A program made the translations under genes and the position numbers. Below are positions 26,133-35,377 of a DNA stretch of 64,000 bases, piece after piece. The notes under the pieces are model-generated. The model saw only the letters and a program-made list of their open reading frames with translations, had not been told where the DNA came from and made no database searches. The stretch lies in assembly GCF_014041995.1 (NCBI RefSeq), contig NZ_CP059492.1, positions 558,001 through 622,000 on the forward strand. The letters run 5' to 3'. Source of the stretch: Changpingibacter yushuensis (lineage in GTDB: Bacteria > Actinomycetota > Actinomycetes > Actinomycetales > Actinomycetaceae). The stretch's first letter is position 1. Each line of letters begins with the position of its first letter.

Positions 26133-27209
26133 ATGCGCATCGCACTTGTACTTGGATCTGGCGGAGCACGCGGTTACGCCCACATCGGCGTCATTGAGGA
26201 ACTCAAATCCCGTGGCCACGAAATCGTGACTATCGCAGGGACCTCCATGGGAGCGCTGGTGGGAGGTCTGGAAGCCTCCGGTGGCTTGCCTGCCTTTACC
26301 GAATGGGCCACAAGCCTCACCCGCCTCGCCGTGATCCGGCGTTTGGACTTCACAGTCTCTGGTGCGGGTATGGTCAAGGCCGATCGGATCATTGACGAAA
26401 TCAACTCCTACTCTGGGAATGTGCGCATCGAGGATCTCCCCATTCCTTTCACGGCAGTCGCCAGCGATGTCACAGCTCAACGCGAGGTGTGGTTCCAACG
26501 CGGCCCGCTCGATTCCGCCATTCGAGCCTCCATCGCAATCCCTGGATTCATTACCCCGGTTCGCATGCACGGCCACACATTGGTCGACGGCGGCGTGTGC
26601 AACCCGGTTCCTATTGAGCCCACTTTGTCAGTGAGATCGGACGTGACGGTGGCCGTCTCCCTTGCCGGGCGCCCGTTCTTGGTAGATCAGCCGGAACCGG
26701 CTCCTGTTGAGATCGCCGCCGAACGTGGTGTGTTTGCCAAGCTCACCGGAGGTGTGGAGGAGATCTCGGAGTCCGTCAAGGCGATGAGTTCGCGCTTCTT
26801 CCGAGATTCGCGCTCAGTTAATGCTGATGACATCGAACAGGTGGCAGTGGAAGATGAAGCCGATCCAGCTGACTCTGCTCATGTGCCCACGCCGCTTGAT
26901 GCCCAGACATCGGCAGTGGCTTCCCATTCCGGCCTGTTGAGCCACGCCGGGGAAGTGGATGCCATGGAAGCGAGCGACTCCGTGATCGAAACCGGAGGCA
27001 AGTCGATCTCCACCACTGCGCTGCTTATGGACTCCCTCGGCACAATGCAAGGGATGATTGAGCGCTATCGCGCTGCTGCCAACCCCGCGCAAATCAACAT
27101 CACAGTGCCATACGCCTCGGCCAGCACGCTGGACTTCAATAAGGCGCCGGAGCTTATTGAACTCGGCCGGCAGCTTGCCAAGGAAGCGTTTGACCGCGCC
27201 GGCATTTGA
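26133..27209 (+). CDS. Patatin-like phospholipase (RssA/NTE type)
   Basis: The protein is 358 aa. Motifs of the Ser-Asp dyad hydrolases are complete: oxyanion loop GSGGARGYAHIG (residues 8-19), nucleophile elbow GTSMG with Ser43, and the Asp in VDGGVCNPVP. No signal peptide is seen, so it should act inside the cell or at the inner membrane face on acyl lipids. The C-terminal ~150 residues after the patatin domain are an acidic, Ala/Ser-rich stretch with no known fold, ending in a conserved-looking helix. The gene is divergent from the acetyltransferase gene at 25467. Confidence 0.88.
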   Translation: MRIALVLGSGGARGYAHIGVIEELKSRGHEIVTIAGTSMGALVGGLEASGGLPAFTEWATSLTRLAVIRRLDFTVSGAGMVKADRIIDEINSYSGNVRIEDLPIPFTAVASDVTAQREVWFQRGPLDSAIRASIAIPGFITPVRMHGHTLVDGGVCNPVPIEPTLSVRSDVTVAVSLAGRPFLVDQPEPAPVEIAAERGVFAKLTGGVEEISESVKAMSSRFFRDSRSVNADDIEQVAVEDEADPADSAHVPTPLDAQTSAVASHSGLLSHAGEVDAMEASDSVIETGGKSISTTALLMDSLGTMQGMIERYRAAANPAQINITVPYASASTLDFNKAPELIELGRQLAKEAFDRAGI

Positions 27210-27235
27210 GTGGCGCGCGTGATTCTGCGCGCCAC
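27210..27235 (+). terminator. Hairpin after patatin gene
   Basis: GTGGCGCGC and GCGCGCCAC form a 9-bp stem with an 8-nt loop, starting right at the stop codon. Confidence 0.6.
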
Positions 27236-27483
27236 CCCAGCGGGCTGAAAATGTCGATTTGCCACCCGCCTTCCCTTCTGCACGCTCGATGTGGCTCTTC
27301 AGCCACCAATACACCAATGCCTAGGACTAAGGTCTTAGGTGTGCTGCGTGCCCCTACGGAGTTCTTCAGACCGATCGCCACGAGTGGCGGAAACACGCCG
27401 TTTCACGTGTCCGAATAGTGAATCGCACCCGCGCTGAGTACCCTCGCGAGTAAAGTGACTCGGCGGACACTCAAGGAGGGCCA

Positions 27484-28932
27484 TTGACCACGAAGCCTGA
27501 GATCGACGTCGTCGAACAAAAAGAAAACAACCAGCTGCGCAGGAGCCTGAGTAATCGCCACGTGCAACTCATTGCTATCGGCGGCGCAATCGGCACCGGG
27601 CTTTTCATGGGATCGGGCAAGTCAATTCACGTTGCGGGCCCTTCCATCATGGTGGTCTACGCGATCGTCGGATTCATGTTGTACTTCGTGATGCGTGCGA
27701 TGGGTGAGCTGCTGCTCTTCAACCTCAACTACAAGTCTTTTCAGGATTTCGCTGCTGACATCCTCGGCCCATGGGCGGGCTTCGTGGTGGGTTGGACGTA
27801 CTGGCTGTGCTGGGTAGTGCTGGGTATGGCTGACATCATCGCCATCATGGATTACTGGAACTTCTGGGTTGACTCAAAGGCTTGGTCAATAGTGCTGGCC
27901 GTGGCTGTGATGCTGCTGTTGTTGGTCATGAATTTGCTGAGTGTGCGCCTGTTTGGCGAACTCGAGTTCTGGTTTGTGATCATCAAACTTCTTGCCATCG
28001 CCGCGCTGGTTGTGGTGGCCATCGTCATGATCGTCACCGGATTCCAGCACGACGGCGTATCTGCATCCGTCACCCACATTTGGAGTCACGGCGGCATTTT
28101 CCCGACTGGTTTTACAGGCTTCATAGGCGGCTTCCAACTGGCCATCTTCGCCTTTGTGGGCATTGAGCTAGTGGGAACTACAGCTGCTGAAACGAAGAAC
28201 CCTAAGGTCACCCTTCCCAAGGCCATCAACTCAATTCCAGTGCGCGTGCTGCTGTTCTACGTTGTAGCGCTCGCGGCCATCATGTGCATCACCCCATGGG
28301 ACCGAGTGGATCCGGAGCATTCACCGTTCGTTGGGCTCTTCAACCTTATTGGCCTGGTGGCCGCAGCATCGATCATGAACTTCGTGGTTCTCACCTCCGC
28401 GGCCTCATCGTGCAACTCAGGCGTGTACTCAACTTCGCGGATGCTCTACGGGCTTTCTCATAAGAAGATGGCAACGCGTGCCTTTGGCAAGGTCTCATCA
28501 CACGGGGTGCCTTGGCCCGGACTAATCCTCACCGTTGCGATGATCGTGGGCTCACTGGTGCTCACAGCCTCAGGTTCGGTGATGCGCGCTTTCACAATCA
28601 TCACCACAGTTTCTTCAGTACTTTTCCTGTGCGTGTGGGCGATCATCCTAGCGTGCTACATCGTGTATCTGCGCCGGTTCCCGGAGGCGCACGCCTCCTC
28701 GAGCTATAAGATGCCTGGCGCAAAGGTGATGCCGTGGATCGTGCTCGCGTTCTTTGTGTTCATTCTTGTAGCTCTCACGCAGGATCCTGACACCGCGATC
28801 GCCGAGGCAGTCACGCCCATATGGTTTATCGCGCTGTTCATTGCGTGGCGCAGGATCCGAGGTCGCGTCGTTCGTGACGATGCGGCGGCCGCGGCAATCA
28901 TTGAGAGTACTGACGGAGAAAAGGTCTCCTAG
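27484..28932 (+). CDS. cycA: D-serine/D-alanine/glycine transporter
   Basis: The protein is 482 aa with twelve membrane segments. It follows E. coli CycA closely over the whole length: SNRHVQLIAIGGAIGTGLFM, then VMRAMGELLL, FVGIELVGTTAAETKNPKVT and VVLTSAASSCNSGVYSTSRM. It is a proton symporter for glycine, D-alanine and D-serine. The start is TTG 27484, supported by AAGGAGG at a normal distance and by agreement with the family's N-terminus. It is followed by a hairpin and then the IS3-family remnant. Confidence 0.93.
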   Translation: MTTKPEIDVVEQKENNQLRRSLSNRHVQLIAIGGAIGTGLFMGSGKSIHVAGPSIMVVYAIVGFMLYFVMRAMGELLLFNLNYKSFQDFAADILGPWAGFVVGWTYWLCWVVLGMADIIAIMDYWNFWVDSKAWSIVLAVAVMLLLLVMNLLSVRLFGELEFWFVIIKLLAIAALVVVAIVMIVTGFQHDGVSASVTHIWSHGGIFPTGFTGFIGGFQLAIFAFVGIELVGTTAAETKNPKVTLPKAINSIPVRVLLFYVVALAAIMCITPWDRVDPEHSPFVGLFNLIGLVAAASIMNFVVLTSAASSCNSGVYSTSRMLYGLSHKKMATRAFGKVSSHGVPWPGLILTVAMIVGSLVLTASGSVMRAFTIITTVSSVLFLCVWAIILACYIVYLRRFPEAHASSSYKMPGAKVMPWIVLAFFVFILVALTQDPDTAIAEAVTPIWFIALFIAWRRIRGRVVRDDAAAAAIIESTDGEKVS

Positions 28933-28950
28933 AACAAACATTGAACATGA

Positions 28951-28984
28951 GGGGAGCCCAGTACTTCACGTACTGGGCTCCCCG
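28951..28984 (+). terminator. Hairpin after cycA
   Basis: GGGGAGCCCAGTAC pairs with GTACTGGGCTCCCC over the loop TTCACG or similar; the left edge of the insertion sequence lies directly behind it. Confidence 0.75.
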
Positions 28985-29008
28985 TGTAGGTTAAAGGCCA
29001 GGAGGGGG

Positions 29009-29990
29009 TCAGGACTGTTTTCTGGATGGTTCTGGTTTCTCCATTTTGTCACGGTTTTCTTGGATGGTGCCTCCAAGGGATGTTTTCAAGCGCTCTGTGT
29101 TATAGAAGATAAGGTAATCATTGATTGCCGTCTCGAGCTGTGCGGCACTGGTCCAGGTGTGACCGTAGAACATTTCCGTTTTCATACGTCCGAAGAATCC
29201 TTCACAGGCCGCGTTATCGGGACTACATCCCTTCTTTCCATCGAGCGGGTGATCCCAGCCTTCGTGGTCTCGATCCATTCAGCGCTCCGGTAATGTCCAC
29301 CACGATCGCTATGAATAATTCAGTGGGATAGCTTCCTTATCATCCGTAAAGCGTCGTGGCGTCGGTAGGCAAACTCGCGATCGCAGCTTCCAGCATCGAC
29401 TGCGTCATCACCTTGTCCGGTCGTCGACTCGTCTGCCACGCCACCACTTTCCCATCACAGCAATCAATCATCGGGCTGAGATAGACCTTGGCGTCCGAAG
29501 CAGCAAACTCACTGACATCAGTGAGCCATAGTCTGTCAGGCTCATCAGCATGAAAATTCCTCTTGACGTGATCATCTGGGCCGGGCTTGTCTCTCCCTCA
29601 TAACTGGAATAGCGACGCTTGCGGTGAGCGTAATAAACCGGGATCTGATGTTCTTTCATCAAACGACGAACAACCTTCTCAGAAACAGTCCCCAAGACGC
29701 TTGAGTTTGAGCCAGACCCGTGCAACCATACGTAAAGCCCGAATCGCCAGCAATCTTCTCAATCCTGCCAGCGAGCTCGCCATATTGTCGGACGTTCAAG
29801 CACACCCCGACAATAGTGGTAGCTACTGGCCGAGATCGCGCACGCCTCCAGCAGCATCACGAAGGAAGACGAGCACGCAACCGGTCAATGATGCGTGTCT
29901 TGTTCAGTTCGACAGTTGTCCCGGGATGACGCCCCGTCTTTTTTACCAGATCAAGCTCGTGTTCCAACACATGCTTTTCCACTAGAAGCC
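29009..29990 (-). pseudogene. IS3-family transposase OrfB, frameshifted
   Basis: The catalytic DDE parts can be read in different frames: DRLWLTDVSEF (first Asp) near 29525, HSDRGGHYRS (second Asp) near 29310, and SPDNAACEGFFGRMKTEMFY (Glu) near 29190. The fragment VSEKVVRRLMKEHQIPVYYA is the usual helical part before the catalytic core. At least three frame changes separate these pieces, so no active enzyme is made. Confidence 0.9.
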
Positions 29991-30415
29991 TGGCCGCCAA
30001 ACGACGCAACTCGTCAGGATCATCCGGCAATGATTCTCTAGTTGAGCTCGAGTGGCTAACCATCAGCCTCGCGTTTCTCACGTCTAGTCATCAGGCCCGC
30101 TCACCTTCTTGGTTCCATAGCCGCATCCACTTATACAAGCATATGGTTAACAATGCCGAGATCCCCAGCAATGTCTTTAACTGATTGGCCAGCATTCATC
30201 CGCTCCACGGCGCTCAACTTAACAGTCCATGGATAGTGGCGGGCAGGCTGCCTCTTCACGACCGGTTTGCGACCTCGACGAGACTGATGCACCCAATCAT
30301 GGAGCACATGCCGAGACGGATACCCCAACTTCCGGATCGTCTTGACATACGAACCCAACCTACGGAACGTCGCCACAGCCACACGCTTCTGCTCAGCTGA
30401 ATACACAACCCTCAT
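29857..30415 (-). pseudogene. IS3-family transposase OrfA, frameshifted
   Basis: The first 90 codons from ATG 30415 are a helix-turn-helix OrfA (YSAEQKRVAVATFRRLG and VKDIAGDLGI). The frame then stops at 30131. The continuation YKWMRLWNQEGERA is in a second frame, and the leucine-zipper end (DDPDELRRLAARLLVEKHVL) is in a third. Confidence 0.88.
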
Positions 30416-30499
30416 ACAAGCCTCCCGAAAAGATACGGAAAACTGTCCAGACCCCCTTTTGGCCTTTAACCCCCCCGTGTTTCAGTTTGCGGCGCCCGC

Positions 30500-30547
30500 C
30501 TTACCGGGCCGTTTGAGGCTTACCTGACTGGGCCAATTGAGGCTTGC
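30500..30547. repeat. Two 24-bp repeats after fadD-type gene
   Basis: Two adjacent 24-bp units share GGGCC and TTGAGGCTT at fixed positions. They lie about 25 bp beyond the stop of the acyl-CoA synthetase gene, between it and the insertion sequence. Confidence 0.6.
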
Positions 30548-30571
30548 GGGCCTCACCCCTTCGGCTTGGCG

Positions 30572-32449
30572 TTAAGCCGAATGAGCCTGATTCTCATCGA
30601 AGTACATCTGATCAATGAGGGCCTGATAGTGCTCGATGGCGTGCGATCTGCGTACCTTGAGCGTTGGGGTTGCTGTGCCGTCATCCACGGTCATTTCGGC
30701 ATCCAAGATGGCGAAACGCTTGATGGTTTCCCAGCGGCCCAGCTTTGAGTTCGCCTGATCCACATCCTTCTGCACTGCGCGGCGGATCTCCGGCAGCTTG
30801 ACGGCATCCGAATAAGCCAGACCTGCTGCTCCGTGGCTGGCGCACCACGCCTCAACCCATTCGGGGTCTAGCGAGATGAGGGCAGCGCAGAACTTGTGGC
30901 CTTCGCCCACCACCACGGCCTGAGAGATCGCGCTCGATGTGGCAGTAAGTAGCGCCTCAATTTCAGACGGTGCAACAAACTTGCCATTCGAGGTCTTGAT
31001 GACGTCTTTGATTCGGTCTGTGATGTAAAGGAAGCGGTTCTTATCAAAGAAGCCAACGTCTCCAGTGTGGAACCAACCGTCTTCACTGATGACCGAGGCC
31101 GTCAATTCAGGGTCATTATGGTATCCGCGCATGATCCCCGGGCCTTTGAGAAGAATCTCGCCAGTCTCCGGATCAATCCGGGCGGCCGAACCTGGGATGA
31201 TCTTTCCGACCGATCCGAAGGTCAACTCTTGAACACGGTTGTAGTACGTGACTGCGGCGGTCTCAGTAACTCCGTACCCTTCGAGCAACGGGATACCCGC
31301 GTTGAAGAACCAGCGCTGGAGCTCCGGGTTCAACTTGGCCGATCCAGAGATAAGGAAGTCAAGGTTGCCGCCAAGGGTCTGCCGAATCGTGGAGAACACC
31401 AGTTTGTCAGCCACCTTGTAACGCGCAGCTAGACCACTTGGCATGCGCAGCTTCTGTGAACGGTAGGGGAAGGACTCCTCACCCACGGCCATCGCCCAAT
31501 CGATGATCTTGCGCTTGGGTGAGCCTTCAGGTGCCGCAGCCAGAACACTGGCCCGAACCTTCTCAAAGATGCGCGGAACGCCGCACATGAGTGATGGCTT
31601 GAGCTTGCCGAGGTTTGGCACGATCTGGTCAATGCGTCCGTCAATAGCGTTGATGGTTCCGGTATACATGCCAATCAGGAGCATACATTTACCGAATCCG
31701 TGTGAGAGGGGAAGCCAGATGTAATGAATCTGGCGGTCATGAATGGAATCGTTTGCGCCCCAACCCACTGCCTCATAGATCCACGTACCGTGCGTAATTT
31801 CCACGCCCTTTGGGCGGCCGGTTGTTCCGGACGTGTAGATGATCGTGGCAAGTGAATCGTGGTTTGTATTGGCCTGCGCGTCAGTCACGCATGTTGGATG
31901 TGCCGCGAGATATTCGCGCCCCACTGCCTCAAGTTCATCCCATGTAATGACTCGAGGATCGGGCGAAGAAGGCGTCCCTTCCATCACGATGATGTGACGG
32001 ATGGTTGTTGTCAGACCTTCGAGGGCAACTATCTTCTCGAGAATCGCCTCATTCTGAACGAATACTGTAATCGAGGCGGCGTCGTCGAGAATGAAGGCAA
32101 TATCATCTGGGCGAGTGTTCGGATAGACGGTGTTGGTGGTGATCCCAACACAGGACATTGCCATGTCGGCAACGACCCACCGTATCGAGGTTCCCGAACA
32201 AATCGAGGCCACTTCTTCAGGCTTGAGATCGAGTGCCAGCAAACCAGCGGCGATGCGGTGCGTCCACTTACGGAAGCCATCCCACGACATTTCCTGCCAA
32301 TGCCCGGAGGAATCCGGGAACATCCATCCGGTCTGATTGGGAAAACGATTGGCGCGGTCGTCGATACCGGCGCCGATATTCTGCCACGTGTTTTCGAATG
32401 CGGTTTCAATTTCTGGGGTCATACCCTCAGGCAAGAATGCTGCAACCAT
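30572..32449 (-). CDS. Long-chain acyl-CoA synthetase (FadD15-like)
   Basis: The protein is 625 aa of the AMP-binding superfamily. It activates fatty acids to acyl-CoA with ATP. The ATP loop reads YTSGTTGRPKGVEITHG; the adenylate motif is LEGYGVTETAA; GWFHTGDVGFFD and the hinge YITDRIKDVIKTSNGKFV follow; the catalytic Lys is expected in the C-terminal KLGRWETIK region. The length and the 'SNGKFVAPSEIE' type of hinge fit the long-chain (FadD15/FACS) group. TAACCT lies exactly 6 nt before the ATG (leaderless). Its 3' end faces the decayed insertion sequence. Confidence 0.9.
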   Translation of the reverse strand: MVAAFLPEGMTPEIETAFENTWQNIGAGIDDRANRFPNQTGWMFPDSSGHWQEMSWDGFRKWTHRIAAGLLALDLKPEEVASICSGTSIRWVVADMAMSCVGITTNTVYPNTRPDDIAFILDDAASITVFVQNEAILEKIVALEGLTTTIRHIIVMEGTPSSPDPRVITWDELEAVGREYLAAHPTCVTDAQANTNHDSLATIIYTSGTTGRPKGVEITHGTWIYEAVGWGANDSIHDRQIHYIWLPLSHGFGKCMLLIGMYTGTINAIDGRIDQIVPNLGKLKPSLMCGVPRIFEKVRASVLAAAPEGSPKRKIIDWAMAVGEESFPYRSQKLRMPSGLAARYKVADKLVFSTIRQTLGGNLDFLISGSAKLNPELQRWFFNAGIPLLEGYGVTETAAVTYYNRVQELTFGSVGKIIPGSAARIDPETGEILLKGPGIMRGYHNDPELTASVISEDGWFHTGDVGFFDKNRFLYITDRIKDVIKTSNGKFVAPSEIEALLTATSSAISQAVVVGEGHKFCAALISLDPEWVEAWCASHGAAGLAYSDAVKLPEIRRAVQKDVDQANSKLGRWETIKRFAILDAEMTVDDGTATPTLKVRRSHAIEHYQALIDQMYFDENQAHSA

Positions 32450-32455
32450 GGTCCT

Positions 32456-32461
32456 AGGTTA
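32456..32461 (-). promoter_or_regulatory. -10 of leaderless acyl-CoA synthetase gene
   Basis: TAACCT on the minus strand, 6 nt before the ATG at 32449. Confidence 0.45.
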
Positions 32462-32546
32462 CGCTGCCGAAGGGTTGCAACGCCTCCACCACTCCGGAAA
32501 CCGCCGCGCGCTCGAGAGCCTTCCTCGCTATCCGTGCCCGTACGAA

Positions 32547-32552
32547 TACAAT
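32547..32552 (+). promoter_or_regulatory. -10 of leaderless GNAT gene
   Basis: TACAAT, 6 nt before the ATG at 32559. Confidence 0.5.
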
Positions 32553-32558
32553 TGCGCC

Positions 32559-33149
32559 ATGCAGATCAAGCCTGGACGCCACAATGACATTGCCGCCATC
32601 GCCGAGCTATTGAGAAAAGTGTTCATTGACGACCCAGTACTCGCCGAGTATGTGGCGCGCTCGCGCGATCCTGAACTGGCACTTGAGCGATTCTTTACGA
32701 CTGAGCTGAAGAAGTTTTACATCCCCAAGGGAGTTGTGGACACGGTTAAGGAGGATGGCAAACTGCTCGGTGTGGCACTGTGGGCCAAACCGAATGTGCC
32801 CATAACCAAGCTTGACGAACTGCGTATGCTACCCGGCCTCATGCGGGCGCTCGGACGTTCATTTCCGCGGGCTCGCCAGTTCGATTCGTACGACGCCGCC
32901 GCCACACCCGGTTTCCCGCATTGGTACTTGTACTCGATAGTTGTGTCCGATAGTGCGCGCGGAAAAGGCGTTGGTTCCATGCTGCTGGACCACGGGATAG
33001 AGCGCGCTGCAGATTGGCCCATCTACCTTGAATCCACCACTGCCGGATCGCGAAAGCTGTATGAGCGCAAAGGGTTCATCCCGCTGGGAATTGTTCCCTC
33101 CGCCCATCCGGTACCCGAGATGGGGATGTGGCGCCCTGGCGTGCACTGA
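32559..33149 (+). CDS. GNAT-family acetyltransferase
   Basis: The protein is 196 aa from ATG 32559 (a longer frame begins at 32337 but overlaps the divergent gene). The acetyl-CoA loop is VVSDSARGKGVGSMLLDHGI, followed by YLESTTAGSRKLYERKGF, the typical end of the fold. The first 90 residues (KVFIDDPVLAEYVARSRDPE) resemble the actinobacterial 'puromycin-acetyltransferase-like' GNATs. Substrate unknown. The end TGGCGTGCACTGAG is repeated exactly 42 bp downstream. Confidence 0.85.
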   Translation: MQIKPGRHNDIAAIAELLRKVFIDDPVLAEYVARSRDPELALERFFTTELKKFYIPKGVVDTVKEDGKLLGVALWAKPNVPITKLDELRMLPGLMRALGRSFPRARQFDSYDAAATPGFPHWYLYSIVVSDSARGKGVGSMLLDHGIERAADWPIYLESTTAGSRKLYERKGFIPLGIVPSAHPVPEMGMWRPGVH

Positions 33150-33192
33150 GATGCTGTGAGCACTTTGCCATATGGCTTTGGCGTGCACTGAG
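33137..33192. repeat. Exact 14-bp duplication containing the stop codon
   Basis: TGGCGTGCACTGAG occurs at 33137-33150 (gene end with its TGA) and again at 33179-33192, 42 bp apart. Confidence 0.8.
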
Positions 33193-33197
33193 GCACA

Positions 33198-34055
33198 TCA
33201 CAACTCGCGCCGGGCAAAGCTCCATGCGCCACAACTGAGAATGATCAGAGCCAATACTGCTGAGCTCAGGAGCGGCAGAAGAATGGGCTGGCCTGAAGTC
33301 GCGATCCCGTGCGCAACGATAGCTGTGGGAGCTGCAATGAGACCGGCAGGCGAATGATCAGCCAGAGTGGGCAGTGCCGAGAGGATCGACAACACGAGGT
33401 ACACCCCGATCGTGGCACCTGCACTAGCCAAAGTGGAGCCAAGCCACGCAGAAAGACCTACTGAGACGGCAAGCATGAGGGCTGCGAGCGCCATCCACAT
33501 GGCACTCGCAGCAATGAGCCGCCCGATCGGAGCTTCCGGGAAATAGATGAGCGTGAGCCCCCATGTGAGCAGAGTTGCGCCACAGATTGAGACCGCCACT
33601 ACGCCCAGCCGAGCAATGTAGGCGGCAACTGGTTGGTGCCAGCGGGTCACCGGGCGCACGGCAAGCAGCTGCGCGCGTCCGCTGGAGATGAGGTTGGAAG
33701 TGGCGCCTGCGCCCGTCAGGATGACTGCGAAGATGACCAATTGGCTCAGATTCTTCACCCATTGAGCGTACGACTCTTGCCAGCTGGGTCCGGGCAACAG
33801 ACCAATGAGATCTTCACCAACCAGTTGCTTGAGAATAGCGGGAGAGTAGCGCGCCGTGAGCACAGAGAGTACGTCAGCGGCAGCGATGACCAATGGAACC
33901 ACCCAGCGGTTGCTGGTGCGCCACACGGTGAGAGCCTCGAAACGAAGAACTCTGCGCAGGCTGGCAACCCATGTGACACCAGTGGTTGGAGGCGCGGGAA
34001 CTGATGCCGTGGGAGCAGCGCCCGCGCCCAAAGGTGTTGTGGCTAGGCTCCTCAT
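33198..34055 (-). CDS. ABC-2 type permease
   Basis: The protein is 285 aa with six predicted membrane segments after a Pro/Ala-rich start and a basic stretch (RVLRFEALTVWRTSNRW). The block VIFAVILTGAGATSNLISSG then GRAQLLAVRPVTRWHQPVAA follows the ABC-2 (exporter) plan. It pairs with the ATPase at 34052, whose stop it overlaps by 4 nt (ATGA). Last gene of the padR operon. The exported substrate is unknown; such PadR-linked exporters often respond to antimicrobial compounds or lipids. Confidence 0.85.
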   Translation of the reverse strand: MRSLATTPLGAGAAPTASVPAPPTTGVTWVASLRRVLRFEALTVWRTSNRWVVPLVIAAADVLSVLTARYSPAILKQLVGEDLIGLLPGPSWQESYAQWVKNLSQLVIFAVILTGAGATSNLISSGRAQLLAVRPVTRWHQPVAAYIARLGVVAVSICGATLLTWGLTLIYFPEAPIGRLIAASAMWMALAALMLAVSVGLSAWLGSTLASAGATIGVYLVLSILSALPTLADHSPAGLIAAPTAIVAHGIATSGQPILLPLLSSAVLALIILSCGAWSFARREL

Positions 34056-35026
34056 TGGCCCTCCTCAGACGTGAGAGTTAGGAAGACCTCTTCCAATGTC
34101 AAAGCGCTGGGTGAGTAAGCGTGGAGGCGTTCGCCCAACTGGGTGATGATGCGAGGTATCTGCACACCAGCTAGTTGCTCATCGCCGCGCACAATCACGT
34201 CCAGCCCTTCCACACGGGCTGACGCACACCACGGCTCACCGCGCACTGCTGCAGCGAAGGCATCCGGGTGATCAACGCGCACCCTCATGAATCCGGCTCC
34301 GACTGTACTCATGAGTTCTTCAAGGGTGGAGGCCGCCAGCACGTTCCCATCTTTGAGCAGTACTGCGTGAGTACAGATCTCCTGAATCTCACTGAGGTTG
34401 TGGGAGGAGATGATCACAGTGGCATGCTTTCCGAGTTCGTGCAGCAAATCCAGTACCGCGCGGCGTCCGCTGGGGTCCAATGCAGATGTTGGTTCATCGA
34501 GCACCAACACGTCAGGTGAAGAGATGAGGGCCTGAGCCAAGCCGAGGCGTTGACGCATCCCGCGTGAGTAACCTCCGATGCGTTGGGATGTCTGGAGTGA
34601 GGTTAGATCGAGGAGTAGTGGAACTCGCGTGCGTGCTTGAGAGGCACTGAGGCCTTCGAGCGAGGCCACTTCATAGAGGTACTCCGATGCGTTCAGCCAG
34701 TTTGGGAAAGTAGGCACATCAGGCAAGTACCCCAACCGTTGGCGAACCCACGTTGTACCCGGTTCCTCCCCGAGTATCCGAACAGTGCCGGAATCGGGCC
34801 GCGCGAGCCCCAATAGGATTCGCAGGGCAGTAGTCTTGCCAGCACCGTTTGGGCCCAGCAGCGCACACACCGATCCTGCCGGAAAGCTAAAGGAGACGTT
34901 GTTGAGCGCGAGGGTAGTGCCAAATGCCCGCGATACTCCGTCAAAGACAACCACGGGGTTGTGGGAGGTTGAGGGCGCGGTGGGCGAACCTGCAGGTTGA
35001 TGCGGGGAAAGCTCGGTCGAAGTCAC
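34052..35026 (-). CDS. ABC transporter ATPase (exporter type)
   Basis: The protein is 324 aa. Walker A LLGPNGAGKTTALRILLGLA; signature YSRGMRQRLGLAQAL; Walker B VLVLDEPTSALDP; the H-loop His is in VIISSHNLSE. A C-terminal ~90-residue domain (from about 230) is typical of ABC-2 drug or lipid exporters. It starts with GTG 35026, which overlaps the upstream stop (GTGA), so it is translated together with its neighbours. It drives the permease at 33198. Confidence 0.92.
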   Translation of the reverse strand: MTSTELSPHQPAGSPTAPSTSHNPVVVFDGVSRAFGTTLALNNVSFSFPAGSVCALLGPNGAGKTTALRILLGLARPDSGTVRILGEEPGTTWVRQRLGYLPDVPTFPNWLNASEYLYEVASLEGLSASQARTRVPLLLDLTSLQTSQRIGGYSRGMRQRLGLAQALISSPDVLVLDEPTSALDPSGRRAVLDLLHELGKHATVIISSHNLSEIQEICTHAVLLKDGNVLAASTLEELMSTVGAGFMRVRVDHPDAFAAAVRGEPWCASARVEGLDVIVRGDEQLAGVQIPRIITQLGERLHAYSPSALTLEEVFLTLTSEEGQ

Positions 35027-35376
35027 GATGCATCCGGCTCATGGCCGTACAAGGCGCGAATGGTGGCATCGACGCCCGTGGAGCTGGGATCCGTGGCGCT
35101 GGGATTGGCAGCGTCGATGTGGCTGGGATTGGCAGCGTCAGTGTGGTTGGGCGTGGTAGCGCCGCCAGCAAGGTTGCGCATTCCGTCGTGGCGAATAATC
35201 AAGAAGATGGGCGTTCCTATGAACTGCAGCAGAACGATGAGCAGCGCGTAAGGCCACTTGATCTGGCCTGGAAGCGCCCGCGCGGGGGTCTTGACCAAGA
35301 ACACCAACCCCACAATGACGATCGCAATCTCCGCCGCCGCCAAAGCTACTAGAAGTACCCCCGATGTGGTCACCAT
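35023..35376 (-). CDS. Small PLDc_N-type membrane protein
   Basis: The protein is 117 aa from ATG 35376, which has AAAGGGG upstream inside the end of the previous gene. Two membrane segments flank the PLDc_N signature (IKWPYALLIVLLQFIGTPIF then LIIRHD), the module found at the N-terminus of cardiolipin synthases and alone in ABC/sigma-regulator operons. The hydrophilic tail holds a repeat of A-A-N-P-S-H/A-x-D, made by a 24-bp DNA repeat near 35110-35160. It is probably a helper of the ABC exporter; that is inference from operon position. Confidence 0.75.
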   Translation of the reverse strand: MVTTSGVLLVALAAAEIAIVIVGLVFLVKTPARALPGQIKWPYALLIVLLQFIGTPIFLIIRHDGMRNLAGGATTPNHTDAANPSHIDAANPSATDPSSTGVDATIRALYGHEPDAS

Positions 35377-35377
35377 G

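Larger units (their letters stand above)
28989..30472 (-). mobile_element. Decayed IS3-family element (IS150-type group)
   Basis: About 1484 bp with related ends: GGTTAAAGGCCAGGAGGGGG at the left and the same with two changes at the right, continuing for about 34 bp in all with four mismatches. The 8-bp sequence CCCCGTGT flanks both ends (28981-28988 and 30473-30480). That is longer than the 3-4 bp normal for IS3 elements, so the true borders are uncertain. Remains of OrfA and OrfB lie on the minus strand in several frames, so the element is not autonomous. Confidence 0.85.
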
